Assembly: GCA_043228905.1 (NCBI GenBank)
Contig: JBHGNT010000013.1
Span: 13,888,001 to 13,952,000 of the forward strand
Source of the DNA: Azolla caroliniana
Lineage: Eukaryota; Polypodiophyta
Reading direction: 5' to 3'
Length of the DNA: 64,000 nt
Positions 23,301-31,647 of the stretch are shown here, in pieces; position 1 is the stretch's first letter, and each line of letters opens with the position of its first letter. Under the pieces are notes generated by a model that was not told the origin of the DNA, did no database searches, and saw nothing but the letters and a program-made list of their open reading frames with translations. The position numbers and the translations under genes are program-made.

Positions 23301-23795
23301 CCGATCATGCCGATTGAACGGACGATCTCCTCGTGGGCAACGGTCGACTGGAGGGACGAGATGAGCCGGGAGGAGTTGTTGGCCGCGCGTATACGACAGC
23401 TCGAGCGGAGACCGGAGGACGTGGCACTGGCTACGGAGAAGCTCCGGGTGGCGAGGACAAAGAACAAAGCCCGGTTCGACCGAACGCACCGGCTACGACC
23501 GAAGAAAATCGACGAAGGTGACTGGGTGCTCGTCTACGACAGCAGCCTCGACAACCAGCACCGAGCAACGCGGAAGTTCGCACAGAGATGGTTCGGGCCG
23601 TACACGGTACAGAGCGCCAACGACAACGGGACGTATCATCTGGCGGAACTCGACGGTACGAGAATAGCGATACCCGTGGCCGGGAAGAGGATCAAAGCTT
23701 TCAAGAAGCGGCACGACGACGAACCCGACCCGATTCTCCTGGACAGCAGCGACGACCGATCCGAGGCCGAGAAAGGGCCGGCAGGCGAAGAGTAA
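20313..23795 (+). CDS. Pol polyprotein (RT, RNase H, integrase), element A
   Basis: Open to TAA 23793-23795; expected as a Gag-Pol fusion after frameshifting (a GTG at 20532 is a possible but less likely start). RT motifs: KPIPVPRAHIPKLMELL, DLQPVNRVTIRNAG, PQGGTNS, and the catalytic FLDDI with Asp codons at 21471-21476. RNase H: VDTS (Asp codon 21969), KREL, ETDC, NAMADMLSR. Integrase: H-H-C-C finger about 22650-22780 ending CESCQMHS; DDE residues Asp 22860, Asp 23037 and Glu 23142 (34 residues between the last two); C-terminal RWFGPYTV (GPY motif), no chromodomain. The RT lacks the usual plant LDYRxLN signature. The FLDDIPIKG insertion and DLQPVN wording recall fungal Ty3-like elements, from memory only. 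Confidence 0.94.
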   Translation, partial: LERTAKAWGRDSPDAPGKPHICTIKPCTTGRVFCFSDSGACTIVGIGGREKTKAEGRLRACGVLGPDEEISGAVEAVSFDDTLGTLGKVVEEGLNEDRTIPVCSEEMYGVIADFGRGLESVRTARVNTKYKTVDRKVRAVAAPLPEDSASRIKGVASDPSLRDPACIGHTFTDETLRELKIGGGGFLLPAEEDRFRRMLGRHGKAFAFSPEEIGCVDPTIVEPLVIFTVPHVPWNLKPIPVPRAHIPKLMELLRQKVDMGILEPSSAPYSNRWFTVPKKNGSLRFIQDLQPVNRVTIRNAGIGPTIDEFAEAFAGRSIYSVGDLYSGYDQFQLAVESRDITTMRTPLGLVRMCTLPQGGTNSVAHMVNAMNKVLRDCIPDITMPFLDDIPIKGCPVEERDETIGPDGCRRFVATHIDDCEKVLQRLEDARLTFSGEKSAFGQSEIMVVGHLCGPYGRKPSPAKVEAISAMKPDCSSVTEVRRFLGACAFYHIWIPHYAHVAEPLYGLLKKGRRFEWLDEHAESVRKLKEALAAAPALRKAVYGKGTPVFITVDTSPTGIGWVVNQEDEDGNRFPIRFGAKVLSERQRGYAQVKRELWGIVSAVKADKDYLIGTEVIIETDCLPILGMVSGCATPDLAMLRWIAYIKSLDPEIRHISGKDNAMADMLSRARFDDEGGMVSEDEEVGVDFFEAAYITTDGMSTPALNEFDASKYDGEWLQIGGFLKTMTPDASWTKDEANRIRKKAYRFFLRDGHLWKHPKKRNGVPLRVVAMKEEQEELLAAHHDSPWAGHRGTWATFEKLKGKYWWPGLYRDVHRFVSTCESCQMHSIVRHRDGLRPTYPPTIHFKWMVDLVTMPMGVGQMRYLVLAREDLTNQVEGRALQNKTTAAVCRFLIEDVICRYGCVGKIVADRGELDAKEAAELFDRLGVKLSLTTAYNPEANGKVERGHGPIVKALVRACGGRIGDWPRLLPYALWADRTTHSSVTGYMPTELMFGQKPIMPIERTISSWATVDWRDEMSREELLAARIRQLERRPEDVALATEKLRVARTKNKARFDRTHRLRPKKIDEGDWVLVYDSSLDNQHRATRKFAQRWFGPYTVQSANDNGTYHLAELDGTRIAIPVAGKRIKAFKKRHDDEPDPILLDSSDDRSEAEKGPAGEE

Positions 23796-23855
23796 AGGCG
23801 GGCCGGTTTTCTCCGTGCCAACTTAATTTGGCGCATACCGGTGGATGCGCGGTTA

Positions 23856-23867
23856 GGTGGGGGCGGA
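23856..23867 (+). other. Polypurine tract of element A
   Basis: GGTGGGGGCGGA immediately before the 3' LTR; the plus-strand primer for reverse transcription. An almost identical tract and upstream ATACCGGTGGA context occur in element D (33727-33739) and, inverted, in B and C. Confidence 0.85.
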
Positions 23868-24526
23868 TGTCGTGAAGAAAACCGCCCACAAGAGGAATCG
23901 GAGGAACAAGGCGTGGGAAACGGCTCTGCACACACGCGCGCCAAGAAGTACATACGAGGATCCTCGGTGGGTATGCAGTTAATGCCAAACGGCCTCTTGA
24001 CGGGCTATAAAAGGAAGAGGGAGAATAGAAGTGGATCATCTCGCGCGGAGAGGACGAAGTGCTGCCGAACCGATTTCGGAGCTCCTCTCTCACTCCTGCT
24101 TTCTCTGTCTTCTGCTCCATCGCGTACCTGTACAGGTTTCGAGGAGGCTTGCGCTGCTCCGTGGAACGCCCCGAGTGCGTCCTGCAGCACCTCCGACCTG
24201 TTTCCCCTTTCTGTGCGTCGCAACATACAGGGGTCGGCATCTGTTCGCCGCCCCGTTCGTTTTCGTTAGTATCTATTCCGTGCCCCACCGTGGGTTGTAA
24301 TACTTTGGTCTGTTATTTTCTTGCATTCATAAGTACATATCTTTCGTTGTTGCGTCCATCTGCGTCGGCGTTTGTTTGTGATCTCTGTTTGTTGGGCCGT
24401 GTTCCTGTGCAATCTTCGGTTCTGTGTAATCGGGTCTCTCTCTTACTCCGCTCTCTCTTGCTCTTCGGTCCAAGACCCCCGTGGTCCCTCCTCCTTTCTG
24501 CACGCAAGGGCGTAGCAACCCCGACA
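23868..24526 (+). repeat. 3' LTR of gypsy element A
   Basis: 659-bp copy of the LTR at 17488, no difference seen by eye. TATA at 24005-24013. Followed by ACGT, the target duplication. Confidence 0.95.
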
Positions 24527-25385
24527 ACGTAACTACCAATTTCTCTCCACAATATTGGTATTGTACTTTTTCCTTTTTCAAAATTCGATTGCTCCTCTTC
24601 CTCTATCTTTAGCCCTCTTGGAATCACTGCATTAATGCCACGTACTTTCCACAAATGTGCCTCATCTCCATTTTCTTCTGACACCATAGTTGGGTTTGTC
24701 GTCATGACTTATAGATTATATATGTCTGAGATTTGATCCCCATTGAATCTTGGCCACACTTGAAGAGGAGAGTGGGTCACATAAATCTAGTGTCAAAGTG
24801 TTAGTGATGACATATGCATTAGATTAAACTAATATATATGTAATTGTAACCAATATATTTAATGTGAAAGTGGTGGTTATGATATATGCCATATATTTTA
24901 AATTGCACTAATCTTGAGATTCATAGTTACATAAGATTCGTATGCATTGGCAAATTATAATTTGAGCTTTTCCATCCATTGGTCTTTTGTTGAGTTATAT
25001 ATTCCCATCTCGTCATTTGTGAGCTTGGCAACGGAATTTGACTTGTGTAGGTTCAAAGTTCTTTCGAACTTGCACTTCGATTTCTTCGTTTTCTTTTCTT
25101 CTTCGACTCTTATTTGTCTAGGTTTTGACGCTCAAGCGGAGGCAACAAGGAGGCGTCAACCTAGCACACATGTCATTCGTAGGTAGGATGGAGTGGCAAG
25201 AGAACAACACTACCCCGATTTGAGGCATTGTAGCCGTTAGAGGTAGTTGTAGTCTCGACGGCCCACTCGACTCACATACACTAGAAGCATGACTCCTCTC
25301 ACTCCCATCTATTGCTTGAGCTCGTGGTTAATTTGAGGTTGTCCCCGTTGTAACCCCTTCACCCTTTGTAACTTGTATACATTGT
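24527..25385. other. Spacer between elements A and F
   Basis: AT-rich DNA that continues the sequence interrupted by element A. A minus-strand open stretch (about 24535-24705) shows no family I recognise. The right edge ATTGT (25381-25385) is the left flank of copia F. Confidence 0.5.
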
Positions 25386-25821
25386 TGTAAAGAATTATGT
25401 AAGTAAGCAAGGGTTAATTAGTACCTAATTATGTGATTAAGTTAAGCGAAAGATTAAGAGATATGTGTGTGTGTATGTGTGTGAGAGGAAGAGAGAGAGA
25501 AATACACTTATGAGCAACACAAGATGGAGGATGATTAACTCTATATTAAATTAACATCATCAAATACAAAAATACCCACAATGAGGTATATATAGATCTC
25601 ATGTGCAAGGGTGCACATGTGTGATGAGAATATAGGTACAAGGGTGTAAATCCTATATTAAATGTACTTGGGAGTGGAGGATCTAGAATATCTTACATAA
25701 GTACAAGGTCCTATTTAAGGCGTTATAGGACTCAACACTTCTAACTAGATTCTATTTAGGTAACTACAAAGCTAAATGGTTGACCAACTAACTAAACTAA
25801 GTTGAGCTTGATCTCTTAACA
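25386..25821 (-). repeat. 3' LTR of copia element F
   Basis: 436 bp, TGTAAAGAATTATG to GATCTCTTAACA. It contains a GT/GA-rich microsatellite near 25465-25500. The next bases (CGCCCCTTC) complement a purine tract, the element's polypurine primer. Confidence 0.87.
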
Positions 25822-26500
25822 CGCCCCTTCAAGCTCAAGTGTGAGGCGTTCGACATCCGGTTCTACTTTCGGCATTGTCTAGGGCTTTTGATGTCGACTT
25901 CTATGGCGTCGATATTGTCGTGGCAGTTTCGGTTCCTCCACCTCAAGCTTGTGACGAAGGCTTGGGTCAACTACTTTCACCCATCGTGGGTCACGAGCCA
26001 CTTTTGTAGAGCTCTCGGGCTCTTGTTCGGCCGCTACCTTCATCACAAAAGCATATTGATGGGCCATGTACTCATTGTAGCCGAGCCGAGGGACGAGATT
26101 CATCTGTCTAGAAGAACGTCAAAGTCTTTCGCTCGCAGATGTAAGCGCATTCTTTACTCCAGGTGTCCGCATGATGGGTACACCAAACTCACTGTCTAGT
26201 GAGGGAGCCGACACATCTAAATCACTGTCATCATGGTGATCGACTTCATATTCCAGCATCCTACCTTTGCCTTTATCAAAGATCGTACTTCGTTGCGACG
26301 TGCTTGGAAGGCTTGAAGGCTCGTGTGGTCCACTTAGCTCGGTAGATCTTGGATGGTCCTTTGGTGAAGGGCTTGGCCGAATATCATCCTTTGAGTTGAC
26401 ATTCAACTCTTCCTTGGTCGGGTCGGGTGGAGTCGAATTAGGCTTATACCATGATGCCGATTCGTCGAAAACTACATCTCCACTTATCCAAACCTCTCGG
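25822..26500 (-). pseudogene. Copia F: end of integrase and linker to RT, RT missing
   Basis: On the minus strand this begins with VWISGDVVFDE, continuing the integrase C-terminal region interrupted by H, then a Ser/Pro/Asp-rich linker (open piece 26119-26406) and a stretch that usually precedes RT (RDPRWVKVVD, about 25930-26000). Only about 100 bp remain before the LTR, so RT and RNase H have been deleted. Confidence 0.7.
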
Positions 26501-27839
26501 TGTCGCGAAAATACGACGAGGATACGTGAACGTTGAGGTAGGACCCCGGGGCCTCCGACCAGAGGATAATCACATTTGTGCGTTTATATTTTTAACAATT
26601 AACAGAAAGAAGAAATTTAATAATTTTCATTAACAAAGGAAAAAGAAATTACAATATGTCCCAAGATTGGGATTTAGAAGTTTTAGGTTTACTAAGATTA
26701 ATTGAAAAGAAAAATTAGGGGTTTTGAGAGATATGGCTTCCGTAGGGAAGATTAGGATTAGGTTATATGAGTATTATGGCTTCCGTAGGGAGGATTAGGG
26801 TTTTTGAGTGTTATGGCTTCCGTCGGGAATTTTAGGGTTTTCGAGAGTTATGGCTTCCCTAAGATAAGAGAGTTGAGAAGGACAAGAAAAAAAATTCAGA
26901 TAATATGGAGAGTATCAGTGTAAGGAAAAAAATGGAATATATATAGAGTTCTCCCTTGATCATAGCCTTTCCACTTTTTGTTGCATGGCCTCTACTTTTA
27001 GTTGCCTAGCTTTTTCTTTTAGTTGCATGTGACCGTTCACATGACCTTTCCCTTATGCATGCACTCCAACTTTAGTTGCTTGCGTCCACATGGCCTTTAC
27101 TTTAGTTCTCTTCACTTTACTTTAGTTTGTTGCATGATCCAATCTTCCGTCCGTCCGCGTCCAACCTCGTCCGGTAGCCGGTTCCATTTTGCTTGCCGGT
27201 CGGTTCCGATTCCGATTTTGCTTGCCGACCGGTTCCGGTTTGCTTGCCGGTTTCGGTTCCGGTTTGCTTGCCAGTTCCAGTTCCGATTTTGCTTGCCAGC
27301 TGTTTCCGGTTTGCTTGCCGGTTCCGGTTCTGGTTTTGCTTGCCGGCCAGTTCCAGTTTGCTTGCCGGTTCTGGTTCCAATTTTGCTTATTGGCCGGTTT
27401 CCGGTTTTGCTTGCCAGCCGATTTCGGTTTTGCTTACTAGCCAGTTTCCGGTTTGCATACCTGTTCCGGTTCCGATTTTGCTTGGCGGCCAATTTCCGGA
27501 TTTGCTTACCGGCCGGTTTCCGATTTTAGGTAATTTGGCCACCATCATCCATCAAGACAAAGTGGCCAAAGTGCTCTTAACACAAATGAAAAATGAAGGA
27601 GGTCAAGGTGTTTATATAGCCAGGGCCTTAACTTTCCTATCTATGTGGGATAGTTCTAATTTCTCTATCTAATCAAACTTTATTTTCTCATAACTTGATA
27701 TGTATTTTTCCATTTTGTATATAGTAAAATACATTTTGAAGCTCTTGAGTATATCCATCTTTCTATAGTAAGCTACTAATCTAATCTATAATAACTATTT
27801 CATTATTTTTTTACATAGTGTGTGAAGATTCACACGACA
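26501..27839 (-). mobile_element. Solo LTR H, related to the TGTCG gypsy family
   Basis: 1339 bp with ends TGTCG and CGACA, flanked by TCGG at 26497-26500 and 27840-27843. It interrupts the copia F integrase exactly: the F coding sequence resumes on the other side. Near the left edge it has a GGACC..GGGG..GACC block placed as in the LTR ends of A and C, which indicates minus orientation. TATATAA on the minus strand near 27612 is a plausible promoter. No coding or PBS is present, hence a solo LTR of a relative with longer LTRs. Confidence 0.75.
27167..27530. repeat. Minisatellite of TTGCTTGCCGG..CCGGTT units in LTR H
   Basis: A degenerate tandem array with TTGCTTGCCGG (or close variants) recurring every 25-30 bp, interspersed with GGTTCCGGTTCC. 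Open frames crossing it encode only low-complexity repeats and are not genes. Confidence 0.85.
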
Positions 27840-29409
27840 TCGGGTTGAGGGGTTAAAGCACTTCTACGCCTTCTTCTCGGACGAGTATCCTACGAGGATA
27901 CATTCATCCGACTTTGCGTCGGGCTTTTCTCGTTGTTCGTTTGGGATGTGTACATTCGCAATGCTTGTGAACCCCTTGAGGTGCGACAGGATCGGCTTCC
28001 TTCCGACAAGGCGCTCGTAGGGAGTTAGCTCAAGCACTCCATTGGTGGTGCATCGATTCATGAGATAGACGACTGTGGATGCCGCTTCAGCCCAATAGAA
28101 GTTTGGCAAGTGCTTCTCATGCATCATGGCGCGTGCTACCTCGAGTATTTGCCGATTCTTCCTTTCGGCACGAGAATTCTCTCTGAATGCCTTCACGTTG
28201 GAGATAGGAGGTGAATTCGTCGGTGAAGTACTCCTTGCCACCATCCAATCGTGGGCATCAAATGTGCCGACTGGTTTTTGTTACCACTTGGCCTTTAGCT
28301 TTTGGAAGTGGTACGCCACTTCGCGCTTCTTCATCATTTGAAAGATCCACGTGTAGCGAGATTAGTCATCGATGAAGGTGACGTAGTATCGGTATCCGCT
28401 GATCTTCGGCGTTTGAGCTGGTCCCCATACATTCGAGTGTATGGCGTCGCGGAGGTCTTTGCTTGCGTAGCTCGACTTCGGGAATGAGATAGATGTTGTC
28501 TGTCGAGTTGACATGCTTCGCATACTCGGTCGACTTGTTTCAACTCGAATGCTCGAAGTTCGATGACGACTGCCTTGGATTGCATCGCTCGAAGCCGTTG
28601 GTTTATGTGGCCTATTCTCTTGTGCCACAACTCGATGCTTCTCTCAATTTTAATACCTTTAGCATACATGGTCGATTTCACCTCGTTCGAATCGAGGATG
28701 AACATGTGACCGTCTCTTCGTCCCTTGGCTATGAGTCAACCATGTTTCTCAATGAAACAACCTTCGTTGTTGAAGCAAACTTGCATGCCTTGCTCCACGA
28801 TTTGGCCGATCGAGACCAAATTCTTCGTTATTGTGGGCACGTGCAAGACATTCTTGATGAAAGTTTGTTCACCTTCTTTCCCGAATGGGACATTGCTGAT
28901 GTGCTGAATGGGATGTGTGGTGTTGTTTACCGTCTCTATGAAGCCGGGTCGGTTCGGCATTCGTAAGTCACGAAACTAGTCTTGGTGTGATGTCATATGA
29001 TGTGAGGCATCGGAATCGACGAACCACACGTCTTCCGAATTGGCGGTGCTTGCGGAGTCGGAGGGCGACATAGAGTTCGCTCTATGCCTCATTACGAATA
29101 GTCCGCCGTAGTCGTCATATTCGGAGTTGGTGCCGTAATTCGTGAGTTGTCGACTTGTCGAAGCCGACTTGTTTCTTCTCTTTCGGCACTCCTCCTCGCA
29201 GTGGCTGATTTTTCTACAATAGTTGCAAGTTGCATGCCTCATTTGTTGACCTTGTTTGGCATGGAAGCTCCCCCGTCTTCCGAAGGTTCCTCGATGGCTT
29301 CTGTGAAGGTTTGAGTTCCCTTCGTGTTATGGGCTGAATTGGCCTCTTCTATCGTCGTGACCTCGTCCTCGGCCACCGTCTGAAGTTGAGAAGAACATTT
29401 TTCCTTCCG
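27840..29409 (-). pseudogene. Copia F gag zinc knuckle, protease and integrase remnants
   Basis: Minus-strand pieces in order: a gag tail next to D; a CCHC knuckle CNYCRKISHCEEEC near 29220; a protease with WFVDSDASHHM near 29000, where the catalytic D-S-G has become D-S-D; the GAG-pre-integrase motif LWHKRIGHIN near 28610; integrase pieces including TTNGVLELTPYERLVGRKP near 28000 and KCILVGYS-like sequence next to H. Many frameshifts and stops. No longer functional. Confidence 0.8.
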
Positions 29410-29413
29410 ACGT

Positions 29414-30170
29414 TGTCGTGAAGAATTTCGACCAGAGGCGGAAACCGGGGAACATTGGCTACATCGGCGGGGTGCAGCATGTGTACGCACCCGTGTACAT
29501 TTAGTGTGAATATCGAGGGCACCTTTATGGCGCCAAAGAGTAGTCAAGTCGGGATAGACGATCCCATGTAAGTCGGGATTTGTCCCACATTGTAATGCAT
29601 CCCTTTCCTTGTTCTATAAAAGGAAGGGAACGCCCTTTGTGTAAGGGTTGCCCATTTTGCAATAGAGGGTATACCGTTAGGTTTAGAGTTAGGTTCTTCT
29701 CCTTCTCCTTCTGCGTGTTTCGCTTAGGGTTTGCTTGGTTCGGCCTCCTGTGCAAGACCCCGCTCGGCGCGACGAGCTGAGAGCTCCCCAACGGCGGCTT
29801 GACAGCAGACGACTACTGTAACCTACGTCAGTCCGGCTCGACGCCGGGAATGTATTCTTCCCTTCATATATATATATATACGTTTGTCTGTGTATATTTG
29901 GGTCGTTGTTGGCGTCGGGTGCTTACCCTTTCCTGCGTTTTCTGTACATAAGGCATGAGTCGGGTTGTGCATGTGTGCGTGTGCGTGTGCGTGAGTCGGT
30001 GTTAAGCACGCTCTCTCTCTCTCTCTCTCTCTCTCCCCCTTCGGTTGCTTCTGGTGTGTCTCTGGGATGCCCCAGAAACAGTGAAGCACGACTTCCTACG
30101 CTCCATCACTCTCTAGTCCATGACCCCCGTGGTCCGGCCTTTCTCCACGCACGCGCGTAACAACGCGACA
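29414..30170 (+). repeat. 5' LTR of element D
   Basis: 757 bp, TGTCG to CGACA, TATA (CTATAAAAG) near 29616. It carries a CT microsatellite (about 30010-30034) and the family hairpin GACC-CCCGT-GGTC near 30122. Compared with the other LTR it has an 11-bp extra piece near 29520 and a longer CT run. Confidence 0.9.
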
Positions 30171-30207
30171 TCTTTGGTGAACCCGACGTGAAAGGCGGCA
30201 AGGGAGG

Positions 30208-31647
30208 ATGGAGTCGGAAGACGACGACCTTGCGGAGATGGTGACCGAAGTGGTGTTGGAGTCGGCACGAGTGGTGATGAGGCGAGAAGCAGTGCAACAA
30301 GCGGTTGAGCGAGTGGTCGAAAGAGTCGGTCGTTTCAACGGGCACAAAGTCCCATCTTACTTGGAAGCCTACAACGCAGAAATGGAGGCGCGTGGCGTAG
30401 ACGAGGCGTTGAGGCTGGAATTCTTCTGTCGGGTCGTGGTTGTCTGGATGCATGCGGAAGTAAAGGAGCTCCGTGAGGCTCATAGTTCGTGGGGGGCCTT
30501 CGAAGAGCCGCTCCTGAAGGCGTACGGAGGACGGCGGAAGAGCCGGGGACGACACGACTTCGACCAGTTGGTAGCATCGGCAAAGACCCACCGGGGCGCG
30601 ACGAAGGCATTCCGAGAGTTCGAGCGATGGCTTGCTCGGCTCCCAGAGCGGGAACAAGGTTTGGTGGGGGCGGACAAGGTCCTATTGTTCGTCAGGTCGA
30701 TCAACCGAGCGGAACGGGAAGCCATCGGGATTGAGCTCGAAGACGACGATGGAGCGAATGGGCTTACAGAGGACTGGTCGAAGGTCGGAAGGGTGTGCCA
30801 ACGGCTAGACAACGAGCGAGCCGAGAAGGCTAAGAGAAAGGTACGCGACGGCGTGCCATCACAGCGGGAAGAGGCCGAACGACAGAGAGAGTCGGCAAGG
30901 GTCAGCGTTGGGGCCAGGATTGCGGACGTGTATGCAGCTCTCGAGGCGATGCTCGAGGAAGAGGAAAGACGGAGGCCGCAAGCCGAGACTGAGAAGACGG
31001 ACTTGCCCCATGCGACGGCGGAAGATCGGTACGACGGTACAACGGGAGAGGGTGCGGAACAAAACGCCCTCTCGACTTGCGGAGATAGAACGGCCAAGGA
31101 CGAGGCCGAGATACAGATCGCGGAACCGGAATGTTGGGACCATCGGTTTTGGGCGTGTCAGCCCGAGATCTGGGTCATTGGAGAAGCAAGCCCAGACGGG
31201 GCTTGCGCGATCGGTAAGAAGACGACCGCCGACCACGTAGAGTCGGTGGCTACGGACAAGGGCGCAAAAGGGACAAGCGATTCTTTGTGTCTTCCCACAC
31301 TTGCTCCCGAGACGATGGCAGTCGGGCCCGATTGCCCACGTGAGTCCCAAGCGGAGGAAGGCGGCGGCAAAAGGGCAAGAATCACCGGCGAGACGATGCG
31401 GGGAAGGTGCGGACGAAAGCCCACGGACTCGATTCCGGAGAACTCGGCATTCGGGCCCGTATGCCCATGTAAGACCAAGGAGATGGAAGGCGGTACCGAG
31501 GAGTCCTGGCACGATGCCAATGAAGAAGGATGGGAAACGGCCTGCGAGGAGGCCGAGGAAGGAAGCGGCACGAGAAGATCGGCATTCCGATTCGTATGGA
31601 GCAGAATCCGGTCGTGGATCGTTCGATTGGGGCCGGATTCGGCATGA
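30208..31647 (+). CDS. Gag-like protein of element D
   Basis: 479 residues from ATG 30208, the first ATG after the PBS. Residues about 1-215 align with gag of A: VGRFNGHKVPSYLEAYNAEM matches the A sequence VGTIGRFDGKDATKYLASYG in style and place, and KVLLFVRSINRAERE matches RVLLFVKSVDERDRE. There is no CCHC knuckle and no protease. From about 31020 the frame runs through the repeat array, so the C-terminal half is low-conservation, charged sequence. It may supply or compete for capsid assembly with the autonomous element. Confidence 0.75.
   Translation: MESEDDDLAEMVTEVVLESARVVMRREAVQQAVERVVERVGRFNGHKVPSYLEAYNAEMEARGVDEALRLEFFCRVVVVWMHAEVKELREAHSSWGAFEEPLLKAYGGRRKSRGRHDFDQLVASAKTHRGATKAFREFERWLARLPEREQGLVGADKVLLFVRSINRAEREAIGIELEDDDGANGLTEDWSKVGRVCQRLDNERAEKAKRKVRDGVPSQREEAERQRESARVSVGARIADVYAALEAMLEEEERRRPQAETEKTDLPHATAEDRYDGTTGEGAEQNALSTCGDRTAKDEAEIQIAEPECWDHRFWACQPEIWVIGEASPDGACAIGKKTTADHVESVATDKGAKGTSDSLCLPTLAPETMAVGPDCPRESQAEEGGGKRARITGETMRGRCGRKPTDSIPENSAFGPVCPCKTKEMEGGTEESWHDANEEGWETACEEAEEGSGTRRSAFRFVWSRIRSWIVRLGPDSA

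Larger units (their letters stand above)
17488..24526 (+). mobile_element. Gypsy element A: intact autonomous member of the TGTCG family
   Basis: 7039-bp element with two 659-bp LTRs that look identical, flanked by ACGT at 17484-17487 and 24527-24530 (4-bp target duplication). Order: LTR, PBS, gag-protease frame, -1 pol frame (RT, RNase H, integrase), polypurine tract, LTR. Integrase lies after RT, which is the gypsy/Ty3 order. Both frames are open and catalytic residues are present, so it may be competent. Its base composition is far GC-richer than the flanking genome. Element B is its near-exact inverted copy. There is no chromodomain after integrase. Confidence 0.96.

Noticed and set aside
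27031-27530. CRISPR-like spaced repeat
   Set aside because: The units are degenerate and directly abutting with no unique spacers, and the genome is a plant's.
27023-27672. Open frames rich in FRFRFCLP or NRNRNRQANR repeats
   Set aside because: They are translations of the TTGCTTGCCGG minisatellite in LTR H, not a repeat protein.
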